Shown: one piece after another, positions 25,589 to 34,200 of the stretch
Layout: every line of letters starts with the position of its first letter
Numbering within the stretch: position 1 is the first letter of the stretch
Source: UBA1258 sp963643225
Lineage (GTDB): Bacteria > Bacillota > Clostridia > Lachnospirales > Lachnospiraceae
NCBI GenBank assembly: GCA_963643225.1
Contig: CAVIIX010000002.1
Span: forward strand, 62,001-126,000
Reading direction: 5' to 3'
DNA: 64,000 nucleotides
Translations under genes and position numbers: made by a program
Notes under the pieces: generated by a model
What the model saw: only the letters and a program-made list of their open reading frames with translations
The model's database searches: none
What the model was told of the DNA's origin: nothing

Positions 25589-26677
25589 ATGGAATTTTCA
25601 AAAGTAGTTTTACAACAAAAACTAAATCTTTTGGCAGAAAGCTTCCAGACGGTTCTTTACGAAGAGGATGAAACCTTCTTAAAGAACATGGAAACCAAAA
25701 ATCTTGCCGGAGACGATATCAGAAAATATCAGTTCTGGGAGTGGACTCAGGGAGTAGGTCTTTACGGCTTTTGGAAATTGTATGAAGAAACGGGCGAAAA
25801 AGCATATCTTGATATTCTGATTAAATTTTACGATCGTCAGATGGGTGTAGGCTTCCCTGCTAAAAACGTAAACACCGTTACACCCTTGCTTGCCATGTGT
25901 CTTGTGGGAAAGCACTGCCAAAGAAAGGATTATTTGGAGGTGTGTGATGAGTGGGCACGCTGGATTATGGAAAGCTTTCCGCGCACAAAGGAAGGCGGCT
26001 TCCAGCACATTACCTCAGATACCTTAAATGATTCCGAGCTTTGGGATGATACTCTTTATATGACCGTTCTTTTTCTTGCCCAGTATGGACGCATAACAGG
26101 CAGAAACGAATATATCGAGGAGGCTACATATCAGTTTCTTTTGCATATAAAATACTTAACCGATAAGAAGACAGGACTTTGGTTCCATGGCTGGAGCTTT
26201 AATGAAAGGAGCAATTTTGTCGAGGCTTTATGGGGCAGAGGCAACTGCTGGGTTACAATGGTTATTCCTGAATTTTTATCAATAGTGGATTTAGGTTATG
26301 CAGACAAGCGCTTTTTGACGGAAAGCTTTAAGCGTCAGTGCGAAGCCTTAAAGGAGTACCAGGATGAAAGCGGCATGTGGCACACACTTGTAGACGATAA
26401 GACCTCTTACGTTGAAGCAAGCGCTACCTGTGGGTTTGCCTACGGTATTTTAAAGGGTGTCCACATGGACATTCTGGATGAAGCCTATAAGGAAGTGGCC
26501 CTAAAGGCGGTTAAACCCATTTTAGATTACATTAACGAAGAGGGTGTTGTTAAGCAGGTGTCTTACGGTACTCCAATGGGACGCGTAAGCAAGGACTTTT
26601 ATAAGGAAATTCCCATTAAGTCCATGCCCTACGGTCAGGCTCTTGCCATTCTTCTGATAATGGAAACCATGAAATAG
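25589..26677 (+). CDS. GH105-type unsaturated uronyl (rhamnogalacturonyl/glucuronyl) hydrolase
   Basis: Cytoplasmic enzyme of 362 aa without signal peptide that should remove the 4,5-unsaturated uronic acid left by polysaccharide lyases. The (alpha/alpha)6 barrel landmarks are YQFWEWTQGVGLYGFWKLYE, SELWDDTLYMTVLFLAQYG (catalytic Asp153/154 region), LWFHGWSF, WGRGNCW and MWHTLVDDKTSYVEASATCGFAYG. The length is that of YteR/YesR. A strong GAGGGAG precedes the ATG. The substrate could be rhamnogalacturonan fragments or another unsaturated glycoside; the lyase-like gene two positions down supports the lyase link. Confidence 0.88.
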   Translation: MEFSKVVLQQKLNLLAESFQTVLYEEDETFLKNMETKNLAGDDIRKYQFWEWTQGVGLYGFWKLYEETGEKAYLDILIKFYDRQMGVGFPAKNVNTVTPLLAMCLVGKHCQRKDYLEVCDEWARWIMESFPRTKEGGFQHITSDTLNDSELWDDTLYMTVLFLAQYGRITGRNEYIEEATYQFLLHIKYLTDKKTGLWFHGWSFNERSNFVEALWGRGNCWVTMVIPEFLSIVDLGYADKRFLTESFKRQCEALKEYQDESGMWHTLVDDKTSYVEASATCGFAYGILKGVHMDILDEAYKEVALKAVKPILDYINEEGVVKQVSYGTPMGRVSKDFYKEIPIKSMPYGQALAILLIMETMK

Positions 26678-26710
26678 AAATTAAAAGCATTTACAAAAAA
26701 GGGGTTTACA

Positions 26711-27628
26711 ATGAAACTTGGAATCGATATGGGAGGCACAAACACAAAAATAGGACTTGTGGACGGCCTTACCATAATTGACAAGACTGAATTTGAAACA
26801 GATACATCAAGGGGCGCTTATGCTTATGCAGGCGTCCTTTGCGAGCATATTACAGACTTTTTAAATAAAAAAAATATGACTCTTTCGGACATAGAGGCTG
26901 TGGGAATGGGGGTACCGGGAAGTGCCAACAAAGACACGGGCATGGTAGAATATGCCAATAATTTAGGCTTTGAAAACGTGCCCTTCCAGGATTTGCTTAC
27001 GGATAATTTAAAGAAGCCTGTATTGGTGGATAACGATGCAAACCTTGCAGCCTTAGGTGAATATCTGTTAAGCAAAAGTAAATCAAAAAGCTTTATAATG
27101 GTGACGCTTGGAACAGGCATCGGCGGTGGATTTATTTTAAACGGAGAAATATACAGAGGTATTAATTTTGCCGAAGGTGAAATCGGTCACATGACCATTA
27201 AATATGACGGCATTCAGTGTAACTGCGGTCGCAGGGGCTGTTTTGAGGCCTATGCTTCAACAAATGCCCTGGTAAAAATGGCCTGTGACGCCATGAAGGA
27301 AAACAGAGGCTCTTTAATATGGCAGATGTCAAAGATTAACGGAGAAAATTTCTTTGAGGCTGTAAGAAGAGGAGATAAGGTCATGGCCGGAGTACTCGAT
27401 GAATACACATCGCTTTTGTCTGAAGGCATTACTAACATTATAAATATTTTACAGCCTGAGGAGATGGTAATCGGAGGCGGTATAAGTGCTGCGTCTGATT
27501 TATTTTTACCCGCTACCCTTGAAAAGGTAGAAGAAAAGATTTATTCAAGGTCAAGCCGCAAAAACACTTCAATAAGAGCGGCCCGCTTTGGTAATGATGC
27601 AGGCATTATAGGCGCTGCTTTTATATGA
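26711..27628 (+). CDS. ROK-family sugar kinase (glucokinase-like)
   Basis: Kinase of 305 aa. ATP-binding GIDMGGTNTKIGLV is at the N-terminus, then VGMGVPGSANKDTG, VDNDANLAALGEY with the catalytic Asp, GTGIGGGFILNGEIY, EIGHM, and the zinc motif CNCGRRGCFEAYAS. This is the glucokinase/N-acetyl-sugar kinase pattern, different from the ROK kinase at 3.3 kb. It stands between GH105 and the lyase-like gene with short gaps, so it probably phosphorylates a sugar released by this pathway. Confidence 0.88.
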   Translation: MKLGIDMGGTNTKIGLVDGLTIIDKTEFETDTSRGAYAYAGVLCEHITDFLNKKNMTLSDIEAVGMGVPGSANKDTGMVEYANNLGFENVPFQDLLTDNLKKPVLVDNDANLAALGEYLLSKSKSKSFIMVTLGTGIGGGFILNGEIYRGINFAEGEIGHMTIKYDGIQCNCGRRGCFEAYASTNALVKMACDAMKENRGSLIWQMSKINGENFFEAVRRGDKVMAGVLDEYTSLLSEGITNIINILQPEEMVIGGGISAASDLFLPATLEKVEEKIYSRSSRKNTSIRAARFGNDAGIIGAAFI

Positions 27629-27654
27629 GCAGGCTTTGAAAAGGAGACAACACA

Positions 27655-29319
27655 ATGGAAAATCATTATTTAAAGCTTGTACATGATACTGAGGAACGTG
27701 TGGTAAGAGCCATGCGCAATCAGGAGACAAAGCCCATAAGCCCCTACTATGGCGGATTTTACGATGTAAATCGTATGGTGCAGGCTAAGATAGCTATTTA
27801 TCAGGTACTTCCTGAAATAGAATGCTTTTTAAACGAAGATACTAAATATTATAAGAACGAAAAGGTGTATTCAAGCTTAATGCTTGGACTTGACTATATC
27901 AGAAGCTGTCAGCATGAAAACGGTCTTTTTGACTATGTGACCTGTAATTTTAATTCAGCACCAGACACAGCCTTCTGTATTTTGGAATTTTTGCCTGTAA
28001 TAGATTTTCTTTTGCTAAAAAAGAAAAAGACTAAAGAGGAAGAGGAAATTTTAAGACGCTGCAATGAAATCGTGCACGATGGCATCTACGGTATGCTTGA
28101 GGGTGGTTTCCACACCCCCAATCACAGATGGGCGATTGCAGGTCTTTTATCAAAGGGATTTTCTTTATACAAGGATGAAACCTTAAAGAATGCGGCCTTT
28201 GAATATTTAAGGGAAGGCATTGACTGTAACGAAGACGGCGAATATGCGGAGAAATCTGCCGGCAACTATAACCGGGTTAACAACGATGCCATGATAATGC
28301 TGTCAGAAGCCTTAGGGGACGATCGGTATGATAAAAATGTCGTTAAAAATCTTAATCTGATGCTACAGTACTGGGAGCCTGACTGGAGTGTATTTACCGC
28401 TAATTCCACACGCTTTGATAAGGACAGACTCTGTTATCCGGAAGGCTACTATCTTGAATATATGAAGATGGGGCTTAAATATAAAAACGATGAATTTTTG
28501 TCAATGTGTAATAAAATCGTTGAGCTTTGTTGTGACAAGGGACTTATGATGCCGGATATTTTAATCTGGTTTATGCTGCGTCCGGAATTCAGAGCAGTTT
28601 TAATTAAAGAAACCTATGAATTAAAGGACTTTAAACGGTACTGTTCCTGGAGCGGTATTTACAGAGCCCACACAGGCAATTACAGCTACACTATAATGAA
28701 CGGAAAGTCTAATTTCCTATATTTCCACGACGGCACCATTAAGCTTGCCCTGAAGGTTGCAGGCTCCTTCTGCGAGCACAGAGCGTTTATTAGCGATGAA
28801 ATGAAGGTAAATGAGGATGGAGTAATTCATCTTCACCAGACTATGCACGGCTGGTATTATTTACCCTTCCCTAAGGATAAGCTTCCAAACACTTCAGACT
28901 GGTGGCAGATGGAAAACACCACAAAGCGTCCTAAGAAAATGGGCCCGGATGTGGATATTGACGTTTACATTAAGGAGGTTAAGGGCGGTCTTGATGTAAG
29001 AGTAAGGATTCGTGGCATTACAGGCGCTCCCTTTAGAATCGAAATTGCCTTTACTGGAATTGACTATATGCAGAACGAGCATCTTGCAATGCCTGTTTGC
29101 GGCAATGAAGTGCTTGTAGTTAAGGATGGCTTTATCGAAAGCTACAACAATCAGGATTCGATTACCGTTGGTCCATGCTTTGGTGAACACAGATTTACTG
29201 AAGGAAAAGAAGATTCCGAAGCTAAAACCTCCGGCGCAGCCACTGTTTACTTAACCGATTACACGGAGTTTGACAGAACTGTACAAATCAGAAACAAAAG
29301 AGACTTAGAAGAGTTCTGA
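27655..29319 (+). CDS. Unrecognised protein resembling an alpha/alpha-toroid polysaccharide lyase
   Basis: A 554-residue protein without signal peptide. I cannot name its family. The first 330 residues are helix-rich with repeated short aromatic helices, as in alpha/alpha toroids. They contain PNHRWAIAGLL (Asn156-His157) and SAGNYNRVNNDAM (Tyr205), which recall the Asn-His...Tyr triad of lyase families such as PL8, PL17 and PL21. The rest is beta-rich (YSYTIMNGKSNFLYFHDG, GVIHLHQTMHGWYYLPFP), like the beta-sandwich of heparinase II/III-like enzymes. It follows the kinase with an AAAGGAGA site and ends the block at a strong terminator. A beta-eliminating lyase would feed the GH105 hydrolase; a non-lyase glycosidase remains possible. 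Confidence 0.7.
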   Translation: MENHYLKLVHDTEERVVRAMRNQETKPISPYYGGFYDVNRMVQAKIAIYQVLPEIECFLNEDTKYYKNEKVYSSLMLGLDYIRSCQHENGLFDYVTCNFNSAPDTAFCILEFLPVIDFLLLKKKKTKEEEEILRRCNEIVHDGIYGMLEGGFHTPNHRWAIAGLLSKGFSLYKDETLKNAAFEYLREGIDCNEDGEYAEKSAGNYNRVNNDAMIMLSEALGDDRYDKNVVKNLNLMLQYWEPDWSVFTANSTRFDKDRLCYPEGYYLEYMKMGLKYKNDEFLSMCNKIVELCCDKGLMMPDILIWFMLRPEFRAVLIKETYELKDFKRYCSWSGIYRAHTGNYSYTIMNGKSNFLYFHDGTIKLALKVAGSFCEHRAFISDEMKVNEDGVIHLHQTMHGWYYLPFPKDKLPNTSDWWQMENTTKRPKKMGPDVDIDVYIKEVKGGLDVRVRIRGITGAPFRIEIAFTGIDYMQNEHLAMPVCGNEVLVVKDGFIESYNNQDSITVGPCFGEHRFTEGKEDSEAKTSGAATVYLTDYTEFDRTVQIRNKRDLEEF

Positions 29320-29350
29320 TTATAATGAATACAAAAAATTCATGAATATA

Positions 29351-29404
29351 ACCACATTCGTAAAACTTAAGTTGCGTCAGCAACGGATTTACGAATGTGG
29401 TTTT
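29351..29404 (+). terminator. Strong hairpin terminator of the uronate block
   Basis: A 14-bp stem (29351-29364 with 29388-29401) contains an inner GTTGC/GCAAC hairpin and is followed by a short T-run. It separates the lyase-like gene from the diguanylate cyclase. Confidence 0.85.
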
Positions 29405-29447
29405 GAATAGTTACAATATTTTTATAACAATTTCACCGCTATTGGGT

Positions 29448-29453
29448 TATAAT
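29448..29453 (+). promoter_or_regulatory. -10 element of the diguanylate cyclase gene
   Basis: TATAAT lies 19 bp before the ATG at 29472, downstream of the terminator. The -35 region is weak, so this is a modest call. Confidence 0.4.
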
Positions 29454-29471
29454 GTTTTTAAGGTGAATTTT

Positions 29472-31130
29472 ATGAGAATAGATAAATTAAACAGGGTATT
29501 AAGAGTGGTTTCAATGCTGATATGCGTAGGAATTGTTTTTTATACCTTTATGGCTTCTGTTAATGAGCCTACACAAATTCAAAATACGGTTACGGAAGAA
29601 AATGTAATGACCTGGAACCTTGCGGGAGTGGGAGAGGTGGAATTTCCTTATTCCTATCAGGGTACTGCGGGGGAATTTATCCATGTCTATGGTGTGCTGC
29701 CTGAACGTATTCAGGATAAATACGGCTTTATGGTGCAGTCCTTATATTCTGCCTATGAGGTTTATGTGGATGGTGAGCTGATTTACGAATACGGTAAAAA
29801 GCTTCCCCTTCCATATGGCAGGATGACCGGTAACATACGCCTTTTAATTGAATTAAATCCTGATATGGCGGGTAAAAATATTGATATTTTTATTATCCCC
29901 TATTACAGCCAGCACATGGATTTATCAAAGGTTACCTTTGGATATATGGATTCTCTTAAGAACGTTATCCTAAGGGAAAACCTGCTGCGTCTGTGCATAG
30001 TGGTATTTTTTCTTGCGATAATGCTTGTAAGCTTAGTCTTAGTATTTTATCAGGTGAAGGCTTTGGACATGTCAAATGCCTGGCTTTACGCTCACTTTGT
30101 ATTTTTTGTGTTTGTAACAGCTACCTGGATTGTATGCTCCTCAGACCTTCCGCAGTTTATTACAGACTGTAACGAGGGCGTAAGCCTTATATCGTTTTTA
30201 TGCCTTTCAACCATTGCAATTCCATACATGGGCTTTTGCGAGCAGGTGATTAAAGGCGGAAAAACCGTATTCATATGGATGCAGTTTATAGGCTGGTTTT
30301 TGCCTATTATTAATATTTGGGGCTTCTGTCTTAATATATACGATCCCTTGGAAGTGCTTATTCTTTCACATATTTATATTGGTACAGCAGCTGTTCTTTC
30401 ACTTATATATGCCATTAAAGAATTCAAAAACGGCAAGGAATCAAGAATTTTACTTGCTGCCGTTTTAATCGTAATAATTTCCGTAGCTGTAGGCCTTTAT
30501 TTTTATTACACGGCTCCCTCCCAGGGCTTCGCTGCTACTTTTGTAGGCTTTGGCATGGTTGCCTTTATCGGCACCCTGTTTTCGCTTGTTCTATACAGAC
30601 AGGTTGTATTTATCAGAGAAAGAAAATACCTTGATACCTACAGAGAGCTTGCCTACAGAGATCTTCTTACAGGCCTTGGCAACAGGAGCGCCTTTGAAAA
30701 GACCTTTGATGAAATATTAAAAAATCAGCAGGACGGCACTCCGATTACACTTTTTATGTTTGATTTAAATTTCCTTAAAAAGGTTAACGATGAAGAGGGA
30801 CATCCTGCAGGAGACCGCCTTATTATCGGAATGGCAAACTGTCTGCAAAAGACCTTTAAGACTTTTGGGGCTACCTACAGGCTTGGGGGCGATGAATTCG
30901 CGGCATTAATTACAGGCAGCAAAAAAGCACCTGACAGGATGATAGAGGAATTTGATGCAAATGTAGCCGAATATAACGAACGACACGAAACAAAGCTTTC
31001 GGTTTCGAGAGGCTATTATTTAAAGGCCTTAGAAAAAAACGATTCCTTTATGCAGGATGTATACCGCTTTGCCGATCAGGCTATGTATGCAGATAAACAG
31101 AGAAATCACTTAAAAAGAATGGAGGAATAA
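29472..31130 (+). CDS. Membrane-bound diguanylate cyclase with 7TM sensor
   Basis: Makes cyclic di-GMP. Helix 1 (residues about 10-30) leads to an extracytoplasmic beta-rich domain of about 150 residues (FPYSYQGTAGEFIHVYGVLP...VYVDGELIYEYG), then seven hydrophobic helices, as in 7TMR-DISM sensors. The C-terminal GGDEF domain has RDLLTGLGNRSAFEKTF, FDLNFLKKVNDEEGHPAGDR and an intact GGDEF at residues 472-476. The RxxD inhibitory site normally five residues before is absent (KTFG there), so product inhibition may be lost. The ATG at 29472 has AAGGTGA; the frame runs further upstream without a site. Placement next to the flagellar cluster suggests control of motility. Confidence 0.9.
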   Translation: MRIDKLNRVLRVVSMLICVGIVFYTFMASVNEPTQIQNTVTEENVMTWNLAGVGEVEFPYSYQGTAGEFIHVYGVLPERIQDKYGFMVQSLYSAYEVYVDGELIYEYGKKLPLPYGRMTGNIRLLIELNPDMAGKNIDIFIIPYYSQHMDLSKVTFGYMDSLKNVILRENLLRLCIVVFFLAIMLVSLVLVFYQVKALDMSNAWLYAHFVFFVFVTATWIVCSSDLPQFITDCNEGVSLISFLCLSTIAIPYMGFCEQVIKGGKTVFIWMQFIGWFLPIINIWGFCLNIYDPLEVLILSHIYIGTAAVLSLIYAIKEFKNGKESRILLAAVLIVIISVAVGLYFYYTAPSQGFAATFVGFGMVAFIGTLFSLVLYRQVVFIRERKYLDTYRELAYRDLLTGLGNRSAFEKTFDEILKNQQDGTPITLFMFDLNFLKKVNDEEGHPAGDRLIIGMANCLQKTFKTFGATYRLGGDEFAALITGSKKAPDRMIEEFDANVAEYNERHETKLSVSRGYYLKALEKNDSFMQDVYRFADQAMYADKQRNHLKRMEE

Positions 31131-31132
31131 AT

Positions 31133-31360
31133 ATGCCAAATCCAGCAGATATTATGAAACTCATGGGCATGAAAAATAAATTCACTGCAGCTCATCCTAA
31201 ATTTGTAGCCTTTTTATCGGACGTAGCCAAAAAGGGCGTAGCCGAAGGCGACATCATCGAAGTAAGCCTAATTAAAGCCGACGGCACAAAAACCACCGCC
31301 AACATGAAAGTTACTTTAGGCGACGTGGAAATGGTAAATGACATAAAAACCATGAAATAA
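31133..31360 (+). CDS. Small conserved-looking hypothetical protein (75 aa)
   Basis: Begins 2 bp after the cyclase stop with a good GGAGGAATAA site, so it is co-translated. The sequence is half amphipathic helix (NPADIMKLMGMKNKFTAAHPKFVAFLSDVAKKG) and half beta (DIIEVSLIKADGTKTTANMKVT). There is no signal, membrane segment or metal motif. I do not recognise the family. Coupling to a GGDEF gene makes an accessory role possible. A strong terminator follows. Confidence 0.75.
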   Translation: MPNPADIMKLMGMKNKFTAAHPKFVAFLSDVAKKGVAEGDIIEVSLIKADGTKTTANMKVTLGDVEMVNDIKTMK

Positions 31361-31397
31361 AAAATGGGACAGGATATCAGATATCCTGTCCCATTTT
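31361..31397 (+). terminator. Perfect inverted-repeat terminator after the cyclase operon
   Basis: Two 18-base arms (31361-31378 and 31380-31397) are exact complements and begin and end in A4/T4. The hairpin can work in both directions and isolates the cyclase operon from the flagellar genes. Confidence 0.88.
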
Positions 31398-31442
31398 AGA
31401 ACACAATATCTGATATAAGATTTCACTTTTTTAAATTGCCTC

Positions 31443-31469
31443 TAAAGAAAAAATTTTTTCTTCCGATAA
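31443..31469 (+). promoter_or_regulatory. SigD (sigma-28) promoter of the flgM operon
   Basis: TAAA at 31443-31446, exactly 15 bp, then TCCGATAA at 31462-31469. The consensus is TAAA-N15-GCCGATAT. It lies 47 bp before flgM. Confidence 0.85.
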
Positions 31470-31516
31470 AGGTAATAGAGAATTAAAGGTGTGCAAACAC
31501 GCAAAGGAGGGAACAT

Positions 31517-31792
31517 ATGCGTATAGAGGCCTATACACAAGTTCAGCAACTCTATAATTCCACAAAGGTACAGAAGGAACAAAGTATAGCAAGGAAGGGC
31601 GCCACCGATCAGGTGAACATTTCCTCAACAGGTTTAGACATTCAGGTAGCAAGTGCAGCGGTTAAGGGTGCAAGTGATATCCGTTATGATGTAGTTGAAC
31701 CCTTAAAGCAGTCAATCCAGAATGGTACCTACGAGGTTAGTGCTGAATCATTTGCAGACAAATTGTTACAGAAGTACGAAGAATTGCGCTAG
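31517..31792 (+). CDS. flgM: Anti-sigma-28 factor FlgM
   Basis: Small protein of 91 aa that binds and holds SigD until the hook is complete and FlgM is exported. The disordered N-terminus and the helical C-terminal motif (DIRYDVVEPLKQSIQNGTYEVSAESFADKLL) are those of FlgM. AAAGGAGGG precedes the ATG. Its own SigD promoter makes a negative feedback loop. It is followed by flgN, as in most Firmicutes. Confidence 0.92.
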   Translation: MRIEAYTQVQQLYNSTKVQKEQSIARKGATDQVNISSTGLDIQVASAAVKGASDIRYDVVEPLKQSIQNGTYEVSAESFADKLLQKYEELR

Positions 31793-31804
31793 GGAGGGGT
31801 CTTG

Positions 31805-32323
31805 GTGGCCAGCTTAATTGATACTCTTTCAGAGATTTTAAATAGTGAAAATGAAGAATATCAGAAGCTACTTGACCTTTCTCAGGGCAAGACGGAAGTC
31901 ATAGTAAGAGGCGATCTGAACGCACTCTCGCTCATTACGGATAAGGAGCAGGAGATAGTGTTAAGGATTAACGGCTTGGAGACAAGACGCACCCAGACTA
32001 TGATAGAGATCGCTAAGATCCTAAACACGGATGTTGCCGGACTTAAGCTTGAGACACTAATCAGTTTATTATCAAAGAAACAAAGGGAACAAAGGGAACT
32101 GTCGCTTGTTCATGACAAGCTTCACGTAACACTTTATGAAATGAAGCTTGTGAATGAAAGAAACGCAGAACTTTTGAAAAACTCCATCGAGATGGTGGAC
32201 TTTAACCTTGCCATGATTCAAGCCATGCGCAAGGCCCCAGAAACTGCCAATTACAACAGAGGCGCCTACAGCACAGGCGCATCCCTTGGAACTGCAGCAG
32301 GTTCATTCGACGCAAAGCAATAA
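31805..32323 (+). CDS. flgN: FlgN-family export chaperone
   Basis: Cytoplasmic chaperone of about 172 aa for FlgK and FlgL. It is almost all helix with heptads (LSEILNSENEEYQKLLDLSQGKTEVIVRGDL, KEQEIVLRINGLE), fitting the FlgN domain, and has a low-complexity tail. The frame opens at a TTG at 31802; GTG at 31805 is better spaced from GGAGGGG. It stands between flgM and flgK. Confidence 0.85.
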   Translation: MASLIDTLSEILNSENEEYQKLLDLSQGKTEVIVRGDLNALSLITDKEQEIVLRINGLETRRTQTMIEIAKILNTDVAGLKLETLISLLSKKQREQRELSLVHDKLHVTLYEMKLVNERNAELLKNSIEMVDFNLAMIQAMRKAPETANYNRGAYSTGASLGTAAGSFDAKQ

Positions 32324-32332
32324 GATTTAAGG

Positions 32333-32361
32333 GGACCACTTGAGAAGCTTCCAAGTGGTCC
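32333..32361 (+). other. Intergenic hairpin before flgK
   Basis: A perfect 10-bp stem, GGACCACTTG at 32333-32342 with its complement at 32352-32361, has no T-run after it. It may be an RNA processing or stability element rather than a terminator. Confidence 0.55.
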
Positions 32362-32386
32362 TAACTTTCAAAAGGAGAAAGAAAAG

Positions 32387-34180
32387 ATGCCGTTAATGGG
32401 TAGCCTCTATGTAGGTTCATCAGGATTACAAACAGCACAGAATGCACTTAATACGACTGCCCACAACTTTTCAAACATGGACACTACGGGTTATGTGCGT
32501 CAGCAGGTATTACTTGCAGACAAAATCTACAACACCGTAAAATCAGGCTCCACTGCTACCTCCAGCCAGCAGGTAGGTCTCGGCGTTACCTATGATAAGG
32601 TAAGACAGGTAAGGGACTTTTTCCTTGACCAGTCCTATCGTAAGGAAAACGGAAGATCTGCTTTTTATGAAACTTCCTATGAAGCAATGACGGAAGTAGA
32701 GGACCTGCTGGATGAATTAAACGACGATGCCAGCTTTAATAAGGCCATGACGGATATGTGGTCTACAATCGAAGAGCTTGTAAAGACTCCCGACGATACT
32801 ACGATCCAACGTATGCTGATTCAGAACTGCCAGAGCTTTTTAACAAACGCTACACAGGTATATCAGGGCTTGGTTGACTACCAGAATGAATTAAATGCAC
32901 ACATTAAAGAAAAGGTAGATAGAATCAACGAGCTTGGCAACGAAATCCAGTTTTTAAACGACCAGATTAGAAAAATAGAAGTGGGCGGCATAGAAAGTGC
33001 CAATGACCTGCGGGATGCAAGAAATGAAGCTTTAGACGAACTTTCAGGCCTTGTAAATATTACGTATAAAGAAAACATCTACGGAGCCGTTACGGTTAAG
33101 GTAGAAGGTGTTGACTTTGTAGTGGCAGACACGGTTTATGAAATGGATACTGAGCTGGATGCAAGTAGCGGCTTTTATACCCCTTACTGGAAGATAAACG
33201 CAAAATACACCTACAATTTACAGGGTGAGAGAATATACGACACAAGCGATGCCCACGTATTTAATCTTGAAGATTTGATTTCAAGCGAAAAAAATACGGA
33301 CGTAGGCTCCCTTCGTTCAATGCTCTACGCAAGAGGCGATAAGGTGGCAGACTACACGGACATTCCTGTAAAGCCTGAAATTCCCAATTCATCGGATTAT
33401 CCTCTTGGCACATCAGACCCTGATTATATAGCGGCGGTTGATGACTATGAAAAGAAGCTTTCAATATATGAAGAAAAGGTTGACTATTACAATCACACAA
33501 TTGCCCAGTCCGTGTGTATGAACATTGAAGCGGAATTCGATCAGCTCATACATAACGTGGTAATGGCAGTTAACGACGTTTTGTACAAGGCCTATAAGGA
33601 ATCTGGCGGCACCTACATGGCCTCAGAGGATGGCTCGCCCTTACAGATATTTAAAAAGCTTGAGACACCCGCCTATGTATACGATGAAACTGCAGGCAGC
33701 ACTGAGGTCGAAAGATGGGTGTGGCAGGAAGAAAACGTAGATGATGACTTTTATTCAGACACACTTTATTCGATTTTAAACATAGAAGTAAATCCGGCAC
33801 TTGTGAGAGAAGCCGGCAAGATGAAATTTATTAAGGAAGACGGTACGGTAGATTATGAGACTGCAAAAAAAATAGCGGCGGCCTTCGATGCGGATATCTA
33901 CAGCTTAAACCCTAATGTTACAACAACCTGTTCTTTAAACACCTACTACACAAATTTAGTGTCACAGGTAGCAAATTCCGGTTCGGTTTATAAAAACATT
34001 GCAGAATCCCAGCAAAAAACCGTGGATGCAATCGATTATAAGAGAGAACAGGTAGTGGGTGTATCGAGTGATGAAGAGCTTACATCCATGATTAAATATC
34101 AGAATGCTTATAACGCTTCCTCAAGATACATAAACGTTATAAACGAAATGCTTGAACACCTTATAAATTCAATGGGTTAA
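32387..34180 (+). CDS. flgK: Flagellar hook-associated protein 1 (FlgK), copy 1
   Basis: Forms the hook-filament junction. Of 597 aa, the N-terminus has the rod/hook signature (GLQTAQNALNTTAHNFSNMDTTGYVRQ). The next helical part reads ELGNEIQFLNDQIRKIE with ANDLRDARNEALDELSGLVNI, and the C-terminus is KYQNAYNASSRYINVINEMLEHLINSMG. The middle includes an acidic, proline-rich stretch around residues 320-365. The gene starts with AAAGGAGAAAGAAAAG. A second FlgK-like gene follows after 20 bp. Confidence 0.92.
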   Translation: MPLMGSLYVGSSGLQTAQNALNTTAHNFSNMDTTGYVRQQVLLADKIYNTVKSGSTATSSQQVGLGVTYDKVRQVRDFFLDQSYRKENGRSAFYETSYEAMTEVEDLLDELNDDASFNKAMTDMWSTIEELVKTPDDTTIQRMLIQNCQSFLTNATQVYQGLVDYQNELNAHIKEKVDRINELGNEIQFLNDQIRKIEVGGIESANDLRDARNEALDELSGLVNITYKENIYGAVTVKVEGVDFVVADTVYEMDTELDASSGFYTPYWKINAKYTYNLQGERIYDTSDAHVFNLEDLISSEKNTDVGSLRSMLYARGDKVADYTDIPVKPEIPNSSDYPLGTSDPDYIAAVDDYEKKLSIYEEKVDYYNHTIAQSVCMNIEAEFDQLIHNVVMAVNDVLYKAYKESGGTYMASEDGSPLQIFKKLETPAYVYDETAGSTEVERWVWQEENVDDDFYSDTLYSILNIEVNPALVREAGKMKFIKEDGTVDYETAKKIAAAFDADIYSLNPNVTTTCSLNTYYTNLVSQVANSGSVYKNIAESQQKTVDAIDYKREQVVGVSSDEELTSMIKYQNAYNASSRYINVINEMLEHLINSMG

Positions 34181-34200
34181 TAAAGCGAAAGGAGTATTAG

